Shown here one piece after another: positions 1 to 7,348 of a DNA stretch of 64,000 nucleotides (its first letter is position 1; every line of letters starts with the position of its first letter). Location of the stretch: the NCBI RefSeq assembly GCF_040529045.1, contig NZ_CP131914.1:4200501-4264500 (forward strand), given 5' to 3'. Below the pieces are notes generated by a model, which worked only from the letters and a program-made list of their open reading frames with translations, was not told the DNA's origin and searched no databases. This stretch comes from Xanthomonas indica (GTDB lineage Bacteria; Pseudomonadota; Gammaproteobacteria; Xanthomonadales; Xanthomonadaceae). A program made the translations under genes and the position numbers.

Positions 1-327
1 GCCAAGGGCCTGCCATGGGATATCGCCAAGGGCTTCGATGCGTCCGCGCCGATCAGTGAGTTGATCCCAGCGGGCGAAGTCGGTGCGCTGGAGGCGCTGA
101 ACCTGTCGCTGGAAGTCAACGGCGAGGTGCGTCAGCAATCGCTGCTGGATCAGATGATCTGGAACGTGCCGGAGATCCTGCACGAGCTGTCCAAGCTGTT
201 CGCGCTGCGCGCCGGCGACCTGGTGTTCATGGGCACGCCGGCCGGCGTGGCCGCGCTGCGCCCGGGCGACCGCTTCAGCGCGCGCCTGGAGAACGTGGCC
301 GAACGGCACGGCCGCATCGTCGGCTGA
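1..327 (+). CDS. Fumarylacetoacetate hydrolase family protein, C-terminal part
   Basis: The reading frame is open from the first base, so the gene begins upstream of the window; only about 108 C-terminal residues are seen. The visible part has family hallmarks: a KGFDASAPI stretch, LSLEVNGEVRQ, and the C-terminal GDLVFMGTPAGVAALRPGD block typical of the FAH/MhpD-like fold, where a metal-dependent enzyme hydrolyses C-C bonds in acylpyruvate-type compounds. The sequence is closest in style to the short acylpyruvase/FAHD1-like branch, expected to be about 230 residues and cytoplasmic. The substrate cannot be told from the fragment. It ends in TGA at 325-327, 109 bases before mscL on the same strand. 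Confidence 0.85.
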   Translation, partial: AKGLPWDIAKGFDASAPISELIPAGEVGALEALNLSLEVNGEVRQQSLLDQMIWNVPEILHELSKLFALRAGDLVFMGTPAGVAALRPGDRFSARLENVAERHGRIVG

Positions 328-436
328 AGCCATGCGCTGGTCGCGCGCCGTGCGCATGCCGTGATCCGACGACCACAGTCACTGCGCTAGGCTAGCGCCG
401 CGGCGACAGGCCCGCACTGACAAGAGAGGAGTTCCG

Positions 437-856
437 ATGAGCATGATCCGCGAATTCAAGGAATTCGCCATGCGCGGCAACGTGCTGGACCTGGCGGTCG
501 GCGTGGTGCTCGGCGCCGCGTTCGGCAAGATCGTCACCGCGCTGGTGGAGAAGATCATCATGCCGCCGATCGGACTGCTCGTGGGCGGCGTGGATTTCTC
601 GCGTTGGGCCTGGACGCTGAAGGCGGCCACGGTGGACGCGGCGGGCAAGCCGGTGCCGGCCGTGGTGATCGGCATCGGCGATTTCCTCAACACCATCATC
701 CAGTTCGTGATCGTGGCCTTCGCCATCTTCATGCTGGTCAAGGCGATCAACCGCATCGCGCGCAAGGAACCGCCGGCGCCGAAGGCCCCGAGCGAAGAAG
801 TGCTGCTGCTGCGCGAGATCCGCGATTCGCTCAAGCACGAGCCGCGCCCCGAGTAA
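437..856 (+). CDS. mscL: Large-conductance mechanosensitive channel MscL
   Basis: A 139-residue protein matching MscL along its whole length. MscL is an inner-membrane pentamer that opens under high membrane tension and releases solutes during hypo-osmotic shock. The N-terminal [20 protein letters not shown] segment is the conserved amphipathic helix and the start of TM1 (about residues 15-45). TM2 lies at about 75-100, and the charged C-terminal helix ([13 protein letters not shown]) follows. The ATG at 437 has an AGGAG ribosome-binding site about 6 bases upstream. A perfect 10-bp hairpin lies 12 bases after the stop, so the gene is probably monocistronic. Confidence 0.97.
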   Translation: MSMIREFKEFAMRGNVLDLAVGVVLGAAFGKIVTALVEKIIMPPIGLLVGGVDFSRWAWTLKAATVDAAGKPVPAVVIGIGDFLNTIIQFVIVAFAIFMLVKAINRIARKEPPAPKAPSEEVLLLREIRDSLKHEPRPE

Positions 857-867
857 GCGCGACGGCA

Positions 868-895
868 GGCGCGGCCTTCGCATGGAGGCCGCGCC
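868..895 (+). terminator. Hairpin downstream of mscL
   Basis: GGCGCGGCCT (868-877) and AGGCCGCGCC (886-895) form a perfect 10-bp stem with an 8-base loop, 12 bases after the mscL stop. There is no T-run, so termination is inferred from stem strength and position only. Confidence 0.5.
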
Positions 896-949
896 GTGCA
901 CGACGGCGAGGCACTGCTAAGCTCGCCGTTCCTGTCCGCGGAGTCTTCC

Positions 950-2365
950 ATGCGCCGTCTCGCCGTCGTCATCGCTGCCGTCCTGAGCCTCTCCTCCCCT
1001 GCCGTCGCCGCCGAGGCCACGCGCATTCCGGAGGCGGCGCTGCGCGATGCGGCGACGTTGCGCGAGCGTGCGCTGGCCGACGACACCGGCTGGAAGGTGG
1101 TCGAATCGCTGACCACCGAAATCGGCCCGCGCCTGGCCGGCAGCGAGGCCGATGCACGCGCGGTGGCCTGGGCCACGGCGAAATTCAAGGCACTGGGTTT
1201 CGACAAGGTGTGGACCGAGCCGGTGACCTTCCCGAAGTGGGAGCGACGCAGCGAACACGCGCAGGTGCTCGGCGCGCATGCGCAACCGCTGACCGTCACC
1301 GCGTTGGGCGGCAGCCCCGGCGGCACGGTCGAGGCCGAGGTGGTGCGCTTTGCCGACCTGGCCGCGTTGCAGGCGGCGCCCGCGGACGCGCTGCGCGGCA
1401 AGATCGCCTTCGTCGATTACCAGATGCTGCGCACGCGCGACGGCAAGGACTACGGCAATGGCGGCGCGGTGCGCAGCAAGGGGCCGTCGGAAGCGATCCG
1501 CAAGGGGGCCATCGGCTTCGTGATGCGCTCGGCCGGCACCGATTCGCACCGCGTGCCGCATACCGGCATCACCCGCTATGACGAGGGACTGACGCCGGTG
1601 CCGGCGGCGGCGCTGTCGGTGCCCGATGCCAACCAACTCACGCGCCTGCTCGCGCGCGGCCCGGTGCGCCTGCGCCTGGCGCTGGACTGCGGCTGGGACG
1701 GCACCGCCACCTCCTACAACGTGATCGGGCAGATCACCGGGCGCTCGCTGCCCAACGAGGTCGTGCTGATCGGCGGGCACCTGGATTCGTGGGACCTGGG
1801 CACCGGCGCGGTCGACGACGGTGCCGGCGTGGCCATCAGCATGGCCGCCGGGCATCTGATCGGCCAGCTCAAGCAGGCGCCCAAGCGCAGCATCCGCGTG
1901 GTCGCCTTCGCCAACGAGGAGCAGGGATTGTACGGCGGCAAGGCCTACGCGCAGGCGCATGCCAAGGACGTGGCGCGGCACCAGATCGCCGCCGAGAGCG
2001 ACTTCGGCGCCGGCCGCATCTACGCGTTCAACACCGGCTCCGGCGACGCCGCCGGCTCGCGCGAGGCGACCCGGCAGATCGCCGAGGCGCTGGCGCCGCT
2101 CGGCATCGCCTATGCGCCCGATGCCGGCGGCCCCGGCCCGGATGTCGGTCCGCTCGCGGCCAAGGGCGGCGCCTGGGCGTGGCTGGCGCAGGACGGCAGC
2201 GACTACTTCGATTTGCATCACACCGCCGACGACACCCTGGACAAGATCGACCCGAAGGCGCTGGCGCAGAACGTCGCCGCGTATGCGGTGTTCGCGTATC
2301 TGGCGGCGCAGGCCGATGGCGGTTTCGGCAGCCAGGCCAAGACAGTGGAACCGCCCAGGGAGTAA
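950..2365 (+). CDS. Secreted M28-family zinc metallopeptidase (aminopeptidase type)
   Basis: A 471-residue protein with an N-terminal signal peptide ending around AVAAEA. The ATG at 950 is chosen over an earlier in-frame ATG at 896 because it gives a clean signal sequence and has GGAG 8 bases upstream. M28 di-zinc ligands are visible in order: GGHLDSWD (His), GAVDDGAG (bridging Asp), NEEQGLYG (catalytic and ligand Glu), ESDFGAG (acidic ligand) and DLHHTADDT (His). A PA-type insertion (about residues 130-260) precedes the catalytic half. The family removes N-terminal amino acids from peptides in the periplasm or outside the cell. The neighbours give no further hint of the substrate. Confidence 0.92.
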   Translation: MRRLAVVIAAVLSLSSPAVAAEATRIPEAALRDAATLRERALADDTGWKVVESLTTEIGPRLAGSEADARAVAWATAKFKALGFDKVWTEPVTFPKWERRSEHAQVLGAHAQPLTVTALGGSPGGTVEAEVVRFADLAALQAAPADALRGKIAFVDYQMLRTRDGKDYGNGGAVRSKGPSEAIRKGAIGFVMRSAGTDSHRVPHTGITRYDEGLTPVPAAALSVPDANQLTRLLARGPVRLRLALDCGWDGTATSYNVIGQITGRSLPNEVVLIGGHLDSWDLGTGAVDDGAGVAISMAAGHLIGQLKQAPKRSIRVVAFANEEQGLYGGKAYAQAHAKDVARHQIAAESDFGAGRIYAFNTGSGDAAGSREATRQIAEALAPLGIAYAPDAGGPGPDVGPLAAKGGAWAWLAQDGSDYFDLHHTADDTLDKIDPKALAQNVAAYAVFAYLAAQADGGFGSQAKTVEPPRE

Positions 2366-2429
2366 AGTGCACCGGACCTGCGCAGGACGCGCGCAGGGGC
2401 TCCCTTCCGCAGCAGCGCCAGGACCTTTG

Positions 2430-3479
2430 ATGGGCATACGGCAACGCCGCGCGGGCTCAGCGGTGACGTTGCTGGATGTGGCCCGCCATGCGGGCGTGTC
2501 GCCGATGACCGCTTCGCGCGTGATCAACCGCCACCCGCGCGTGAGCGCGACCATGCGCGAGCGCGTCGAGGCGTCGATCCAGGCGCTCGGCTACCGCCCC
2601 AACCTCGCCGGCCGCTCGCTGCGCACTGCAGGACTGGCGCGCATCGGCGTGCTGTACAGCAATCCCAGCGCGGCCTACCTCAACCAGTTCATGCTCGGCG
2701 TGCTCGAGCGGAGCAGCCTGGAAGGCTGCCAGGTGCTGGTGGAGAAGAGCGAAGACAGCGACAGCCAGCGCGCCGCCACCGAACGCCTGCTCGATGCCGG
2801 CGCCGATGGCCTGATCCTGCCGCCGCCGCTGTGCGATGCGCGGCAGACCATCGCCGAACTGGACGCGCGCGGCATCCCGCTGGTGGCGGTGGCCACCGGC
2901 GCGCCGATGCCCGGGGTCAGCTCGGTGCGCATCGACGACTACGCGGCCGCATGCGCGCTCACCCAGCACCTGCTCGACCTGGGCCACCGCGACATCGGCT
3001 TTGTCAGCGGCGATCCCGGCCACACGCCCAGCGCGCTGCGCAGCCGCGGTTTCTTCGACACCATGGCCCGGGCCGGACTGACGGTGGCGCCGGAGCGCGT
3101 GGCCGAGGGCATGTTCACCTACCGCTCCGGCCTGCTTGCGGCCACCGCACTGCTGCAGGTCGCGCCGCGCCCCAGCGCGATCCTGTGCAGCAACGACGAC
3201 ATGGCCGCAGCGGCGCTGGCGATCGCGCACGGGTTGCGCCTGCGCGTGCCGGACGATCTGTCCATCGCCGGCTTCGACGACACACCGGTGGCGACCACGA
3301 TCTGGCCGGAGCTGACCACCATCCACCAGCCGGTGGCGGCGATGGGCGGGGCGGCGGTGACGCTGCTGCTCGGCGAGATCCGCCAGCGCCGCGATGGCCT
3401 GCCCAGCCGCGGCACCCACCAGGTGCTGGACTACACCCTGGTCACGCGCGCGTCCACCGCGCCGCCTGCGGCGGGCTGA
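2430..3479 (+). CDS. LacI-family transcriptional regulator
   Basis: A 349-residue regulator. The N-terminal helix-turn-helix (VTLLDVARHAGVSPMTASRV, residues 12-31) and hinge helix (YRPNLAGRSLRT) are followed by a periplasmic-binding-protein-like effector domain with typical motifs (DGLILPPP, GHRDIGFVSGD, SILCSNDDMAA-like, DLSIAGFDDTP). Such proteins usually repress sugar or nucleoside catabolic genes and release DNA on ligand binding. The longer upstream open frame lies inside the peptidase gene, so ATG 2430 is chosen. It is convergent with the P450 gene, with only 27 bases between the stops; it may or may not regulate that locus. No obvious sugar operon lies next to it. Confidence 0.92.
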   Translation: MGIRQRRAGSAVTLLDVARHAGVSPMTASRVINRHPRVSATMRERVEASIQALGYRPNLAGRSLRTAGLARIGVLYSNPSAAYLNQFMLGVLERSSLEGCQVLVEKSEDSDSQRAATERLLDAGADGLILPPPLCDARQTIAELDARGIPLVAVATGAPMPGVSSVRIDDYAAACALTQHLLDLGHRDIGFVSGDPGHTPSALRSRGFFDTMARAGLTVAPERVAEGMFTYRSGLLAATALLQVAPRPSAILCSNDDMAAAALAIAHGLRLRVPDDLSIAGFDDTPVATTIWPELTTIHQPVAAMGGAAVTLLLGEIRQRRDGLPSRGTHQVLDYTLVTRASTAPPAAG

Positions 3480-3506
3480 TCGCGACGGCGACGCGTGCGC
3501 TGCCGC

Positions 3507-4556
3507 TCAGGCGCGCGCGTGCCGGACCGCGTCGACCTGGGCGACGCCCAGCAGGCCGGTCAACGGCACGTCGGCGCGGCGTTGCCGCGGGTCGGCCACC
3601 AACCCCTGGTTGCGCAGCAGGTCCAGCAGCCGCTCGGCCAGCGGCATGACCATGTGCCGGCCCCAGCACCGTTCGGACGCATGCCCGAACGGCAGGTAGC
3701 CCGGCAAGGCATCGGGATCCACGCCGTCCCAGCGCTCCGGGCGGAACGCCTCCGGCTTCTCCCACAGCGCCGGATCGCGATGGCTGAGCAAGGGCAGCAC
3801 CAGCACGTCGTCGGCGGCGCCGATGCGCGGATCCAGCGCACCGTATTCCGGCGAGGCGTTGCGCAGGATGTTCCAGGACGGCGGCAGCAGGCGCAGGGAT
3901 TCGTAGAGCAGGTTGCGGTTGGAGACGCGCGGGTCGAACGGCGACCCCAGCCACAGCGCATTGGCGACCAGCGTGGAAATGGTGAAGCACACCGGGGCGG
4001 CGGTGCGCCGGTACAGGCCCATCGCATCGCGGCGTGCACGGTAGCCGTCGGCCGCCGACAGCAGCGTGGCCAACGCCGAGGCGTCTGCGCCCGGCGCCAG
4101 CGGCGCGAGCGCGCCGGCGGCGATCATCGCCCAGGTCAGGCGCGGCGTCAGTTCCAGGGTGCGGTCCATCAGCAGGCGCAGCCGCCACGGGTCGCCGCCG
4201 AGCAGCAGATCGCGCAGATAGACATGGCCGACATGCGGCCAGGGACCGGACAGGTCGAGCGTCGGCGGCGGCGGGCGCTTCAGCGCCTCGCGTACATCGC
4301 GACCGATCGCCTGCATCAGCTTGGCGGCCTCGCTGCGCGCGATCGAACGGCCGTGCAGCGGCTTGAAGGTCGGCCGTTCGTACTCGGTGGCGGGCCGCGC
4401 CGCGAGCAGGCGGTCGCCCAGCGCGGCGCCGGCGACGCCGACCGTGTCGGCATCCAGGCGGAAGGCTTCCTGTCCCACATGCGTGCGCAGCAATGCCTGC
4501 AGGCGCGGCGCGAAGACCGTGGCGCGCGCGTCGCGGTCGACCGGGGTGGCGGACAT
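3507..4556 (-). CDS. Short cytochrome P450, putative peptide-crosslinking enzyme of an atropopeptide-type RiPP locus
   Basis: A 349-residue protein, shorter than the usual 400 or so. P450 landmarks are clear: the K-helix ExxR (ESLR, residues 219-222), the PERW motif (273-276) and the haem-ligand loop FGHASERCWG (290-299) with Cys297 as thiolate ligand. The expected I-helix region (about 183-200) lacks the usual acid-Thr pair, which is seen in some P450s that couple radicals rather than insert oxygen; this is inference. ATG 4556 is chosen because AAGAG lies about 8 bases upstream and the N-terminal extension from 4631 is Arg-rich and unlike a protein. It lies 88 bases downstream of, and on the same strand as, a 26-residue peptide ending YAWYIWY. 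In Streptomyces, one P450 acting on such a peptide makes the C-C and C-N bonds between Trp and Tyr of tryptorubin. The predicted role is the same oxidative cyclisation here. Confidence 0.9.
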   Translation of the reverse strand: MSATPVDRDARATVFAPRLQALLRTHVGQEAFRLDADTVGVAGAALGDRLLAARPATEYERPTFKPLHGRSIARSEAAKLMQAIGRDVREALKRPPPPTLDLSGPWPHVGHVYLRDLLLGGDPWRLRLLMDRTLELTPRLTWAMIAAGALAPLAPGADASALATLLSAADGYRARRDAMGLYRRTAAPVCFTISTLVANALWLGSPFDPRVSNRNLLYESLRLLPPSWNILRNASPEYGALDPRIGAADDVLVLPLLSHRDPALWEKPEAFRPERWDGVDPDALPGYLPFGHASERCWGRHMVMPLAERLLDLLRNQGLVADPRQRRADVPLTGLLGVAQVDAVRHARA

Positions 4557-4644
4557 CGCGAATCTCTTGGAGGAACGGCGCCCGACGCAGCGTCTCCGCC
4601 GGGCGCCGGCCGCACGCGAAGCGCGCGGCAACGCACAGGGGCGC

Positions 4645-4725
4645 TCAGTACCAGATGTACCAGGCGTACGACTTCAGCGGCTTCTTCGACGACAGCAGGT
4701 GCTTGATGGAGAACAGCAGCTTCAT
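4645..4725 (-). CDS. Atropopeptide/tryptorubin-like RiPP precursor peptide (26 aa)
   Basis: A 26-codon gene starting MKLLFSIKH, with a basic KKPLKS stretch before the C-terminal heptapeptide YAWYIWY and a TGA stop at 4645-4647. The final six residues AWYIWY are, from published knowledge, the exact sequence of tryptorubin A. The leader is short (about 19-20 residues), basic and amphipathic, and the core holds no Cys, Ser or Thr, so P450 side-chain coupling is the only evident chemistry. ATG 4725 has GGAGA 9 bases upstream; the longer in-frame start at 4884 gives an Arg-rich, unlikely extension. The P450 gene follows on the same strand. No dedicated peptidase or transporter is next to it, so the leader would be removed by host peptidases, as proposed for atropopeptides. 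A type I toxin or random ORF is possible but does not explain the core identity. Confidence 0.88.
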   Translation of the reverse strand: MKLLFSIKHLLSSKKPLKSYAWYIWY

Positions 4726-4930
4726 GAGCGATATCTCCGCAGGAGTGACGACGACCCTTTCGGGGGAGGACTGCGCGGTCTCGCTGGCGCGCATCGCGCG
4801 GGGCGCGATCGCATCGACGAGGCGCGCCTGCACGCTACGCCGCCGACAGTCGCCCCGCAAACCCGAACAGGCACGTGCGCACACTATTTCGTAGCCAAAT
4901 GCCGGCCGTCCTCAACGCGTAACGCCGTGC
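4726..4930 (-). promoter_or_regulatory. Putative promoter/leader region of the RiPP locus
   Basis: A 205-base gap between the RNA methyltransferase stop and the precursor ATG. It is locally less GC-rich around 4880-4915. A weak sigma70-like pair can be read on the minus strand: TTGAGG (4915-4910), a 16-base spacer and TACGAA (4893-4888). The match is poor, so only the presence of a separate promoter somewhere here is suggested. Confidence 0.3.
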
Positions 4931-5773
4931 TCAGCGCGCGGCGGATCCGTGCGGATGCCGGCTGCGCCAGGTCCCCAGCAATACCGCCGTGGCGGCGGCG
5001 ACGTTGAGGCTTTCCACCGCGCCGCTGCCCGGGATCGACAGGCGCAGGTCGCAGGCCTGCGCGAAGTCGCGGTCCATGCCGTCGCTCTCGGCGCCCATCA
5101 CGTAGACAAGCCGTTGCGGCAAGGCCGTGGCGAACAGATCGTCGCCGCCGGCCACCAGCGTCGCCGCCAGGGCGAAGCCCGCGCCGCGCAATTGCGCCTG
5201 CGCCTGCATCGCCGGCGGCAGCCGCACCAGCGGCACCGCCTCGGCGCCGCCCTCGGCCACGCGTGCGGCGGCACCGGACAGCGCCAGCGCGGCCTGCTCC
5301 GGCAACAGGATCGCGCCCACGCCGAAATGCGCCGCCGAGCGCAGGATCGCGCCGAAGTTGTGCGGATTGCCGACGCCATCCAGCCACAGCGCCACCACCG
5401 GTCCCGGCGCCAGCGTCTGCAGCCAGTCGGCCAAGGCCAGCGGCGCAACGCGCAGCACGTCGGCGACCACGCCCTCGTGGTGGCTGCTGGCGGCGAGCTT
5501 GTGCAGATCGGCCTCGTCCACCACGCGGTAGCCGACCCGATTGGCCACGCACCACTTCAGCAGCGGCTGCAGCGCCGGGATCCGCGCCTCGCTCAGGTAC
5601 AGCTTGCGGATCGCCTCCGGGCGCCGCGCGTACACCGCGCGCACGGCGTTGAGGCCGTACAGGCGCAGTTCGCTGCGGTTGGTCGCGGACGCCGCACCCT
5701 CACCCCCGGCCCCTCTGCCGGGGGGAGCGGGGGGATTGCCGCCGCGCGGGCGATTGCCCCACGGCGAGGTCAT
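4931..5773 (-). CDS. TrmH/SpoU-family RNA 2'-O-methyltransferase, YfiF-like
   Basis: A 280-residue protein. An N-terminal substrate-binding domain (YGLNAVRAVYARRPEAI to VVDEADLHKLA) precedes a SPOUT catalytic domain with motif 1 NPHNFGAILRSA, motif 2 around VYVMGAESDGM and motif 3 SIPGSGAVESLNVAAAT, which form the SAM-binding trefoil knot. The sequence resembles E. coli YfiF more than RlmB, so the RNA target is uncertain. The first 30 or so residues are odd: Pro/Gly-rich, and encoded partly by a copy of the dispersed 'CCCTCACCCC' repeat (5695-5734). No alternative start codon occurs between this segment and the conserved domain, so the gene seems to have absorbed the repeat as its N-terminus. 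No good ribosome-binding site is seen before ATG 5773. Confidence 0.88.
   Translation of the reverse strand: MTSPWGNRPRGGNPPAPPGRGAGGEGAASATNRSELRLYGLNAVRAVYARRPEAIRKLYLSEARIPALQPLLKWCVANRVGYRVVDEADLHKLAASSHHEGVVADVLRVAPLALADWLQTLAPGPVVALWLDGVGNPHNFGAILRSAAHFGVGAILLPEQAALALSGAAARVAEGGAEAVPLVRLPPAMQAQAQLRGAGFALAATLVAGGDDLFATALPQRLVYVMGAESDGMDRDFAQACDLRLSIPGSGAVESLNVAAATAVLLGTWRSRHPHGSAAR
5695..5734. repeat. Dispersed CCCTCACCCC-type palindromic repeat inside a coding sequence
   Basis: A single degenerate copy of the element that forms a tandem array at 47801-48544 (pattern ACCCTCACCCCCGGCCCC followed by its inverted half). It encodes the Pro/Gly-rich residues near the N-terminus of the RNA methyltransferase. 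Confidence 0.65.
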
Positions 5774-6243
5774 TGGCGCACGCCCGTGGCGCAGCGGGAA
5801 CGAAGGGCATGACGCATGGCAATCTCCTGAAAAAAGCGTGGGCCGCTCGTCGGGAACGGCGGGTTGCGGGCATTTTCGCTCATCCGCGCGCCGCCGGCTG
5901 CCCCGGCGTGGTCAATCGCGGCACCGCCACTTGTCTACATCGCGCGACACGAAGCGCAAACCAGATCGCGGCGGCGACCGAGAAGCAGTTCACCCTCGCC
6001 CGCACCATGCGGGATTCGCGGCGCGGCATGCGGAAATCCGACAAGCGCGCGCTGCGCGTTGGGTCCATCGTCGCCGCTTCCCCAGCAATCACGCAGGCCT
6101 TTATCGAGCGCAGCCACGTCCCATCCCACTCGCTTCGCAGGCGGGAGGCACGCCGCGACCGTGGGCGCCGCAACGCGCCGCGCCGCTGCGCCGGATGGCC
6201 TCCCGAGAACGCATTCCGCATTCTCACGACAAGGCGAACTTCC
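5774..6243. other. Gene-free interval between divergent genes
   Basis: About 470 bases without a convincing coding region, between the leftward RNA methyltransferase and the rightward secreted-protein gene. An open frame runs into the downstream gene, but its translation is Arg/Ala-rich with no recognisable content. It presumably holds both promoters; no clear sites were identified. Confidence 0.6.
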
Positions 6244-7305
6244 ATGCACTCCGAGCTCCGCACCTCCTCCTGGACCGCGCGCCACCATGCCTGCGCCGCA
6301 TTGCTGCTGATGCTGGCGCTGTTCGGCCTCAGCGCGAGCGCGCTGGCGCAGACCGCCGCGCCCGATGCGCGCCTGGCCCGGGCCGGCGCCCTGCGCGCCG
6401 CGCACAAACCCGCCGACGTCCCCGACGACTACATCCAGACGCCCTTCGGCTACTTCGCGCCGGCCTGCGTGCGCCAGGTCCATCGCAACGAACGCATCCT
6501 GGGCGACGGGCTCGTGCAGCGCGCCGACGGCGTGCGCGAACAGGCGCAGGCCTGCACGCAGGACAACTTCACGCCCAGCGGTATCCGGGTACGACCTGAC
6601 GGACGCGGCGTGGATGGCCGGCAAGTCCGCGGCAACGCCGCACTGGCGGCCTCCAGCGCCCGCCGCGCGGTGCCGCCGCCGATCACCCACGACTGGGTGC
6701 AAGCAGCCATCGACGTGACCGGCAACAAGATGGGCCGCATCGTGGCCAGTTGGACGGTGCCGCAGAACCCGACCAACGTGGCGCAGCAGACGGTGTACTT
6801 CTTCCCCGGGATGCAGAGCGACGACCCGACCATCCTGCAACCGGTGCTGGGCTACCGCGGCGACAGCGACACCTGGGATCTGAGCAGTTGGAACTGCTGC
6901 CAGGACGGCATGGTGTGGTACAGCGATTTCATCCCGGCCAAGGCCGGCGACCGCATCGTGGGCGACACCTATGCCACCTGCAACAACGGCAGCCCCTGCG
7001 CGAACTGGAACGTCGACACGCGCAACGTGACCAGCGGCCAGAGCGTGCGGCTCAGCACCACCTACGACATCAATTCCCGGACGCACCTGGTGGTGGGCGG
7101 CGCGCTGGAGGTGTATGCGGTGGACAGTTGCGACCAGTATCCGCCCGACCGCCGCATCACCTTCGAGTCGATCGGCGTGTACGACTACCGCATGCAACGG
7201 GTGACGTCACCGGCGTGGGTGTCGTACATCGACAGCTCCGGCCTGGACGTGCAGTGCGACTACGCCGTGGATACCACCGCCACCTCGGCGACCATTTCCT
7301 ACTGA
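6244..7305 (+). CDS. Secreted protein of unknown function with a beta-sandwich-like C-terminal domain
   Basis: A 353-residue protein with a strong signal peptide (hydrophobic LLLMLALFGLSASA, cleavage near ALAQ). The mature N-terminal third is Arg/Ala-rich. From about residue 150 the sequence becomes Trp/Tyr-rich and strand-like: IVASWTVPQ, VYFFPGMQ, TILQPVLGYRG, SSWNCCQDGMVWYSDFIP and AGDRIVGDTYA, followed by TSGQSVRLSTTYD. The order Q, then W/aromatic, then a GD-I segment faintly recalls G1 (eqolisin-type) glutamic peptidase sandwiches, but no catalytic Gln/Glu pair can be assigned with confidence. Cys residues suggest disulfides outside the cytoplasm. ATG 6244 is chosen because it starts the signal peptide. 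The gene is alone, ending at a bidirectional terminator. Confidence 0.8.
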   Translation: MHSELRTSSWTARHHACAALLLMLALFGLSASALAQTAAPDARLARAGALRAAHKPADVPDDYIQTPFGYFAPACVRQVHRNERILGDGLVQRADGVREQAQACTQDNFTPSGIRVRPDGRGVDGRQVRGNAALAASSARRAVPPPITHDWVQAAIDVTGNKMGRIVASWTVPQNPTNVAQQTVYFFPGMQSDDPTILQPVLGYRGDSDTWDLSSWNCCQDGMVWYSDFIPAKAGDRIVGDTYATCNNGSPCANWNVDTRNVTSGQSVRLSTTYDINSRTHLVVGGALEVYAVDSCDQYPPDRRITFESIGVYDYRMQRVTSPAWVSYIDSSGLDVQCDYAVDTTATSATISY

Positions 7306-7316
7306 GGTCGTGACCC

Positions 7317-7347
7317 CCGCGCGTCGCTCCGAACGAGCGACGCGCGG
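7317..7347. terminator. Bidirectional terminator hairpin
   Basis: CCGCGCGTCGCTC (7317-7329) pairs perfectly with GAGCGACGCGCGG (7335-7347), a 13-bp stem with a 5-base loop. It sits exactly between two convergent stops (7305 and 7349). Confidence 0.7.
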
Positions 7348-7348
7348 A

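Noticed and set aside
4645-4884. A 79-residue version of the RiPP precursor, or a type I toxin peptide
   Set aside because: The longer start adds Arg-rich sequence without a ribosome-binding site; a toxin reading does not explain the aromatic AWYIWY end or the P450 neighbour.
4493-4894. A 133-codon plus-strand frame over the precursor
   Set aside because: Antisense shadow with Arg/Ala bias and no recognisable domain.
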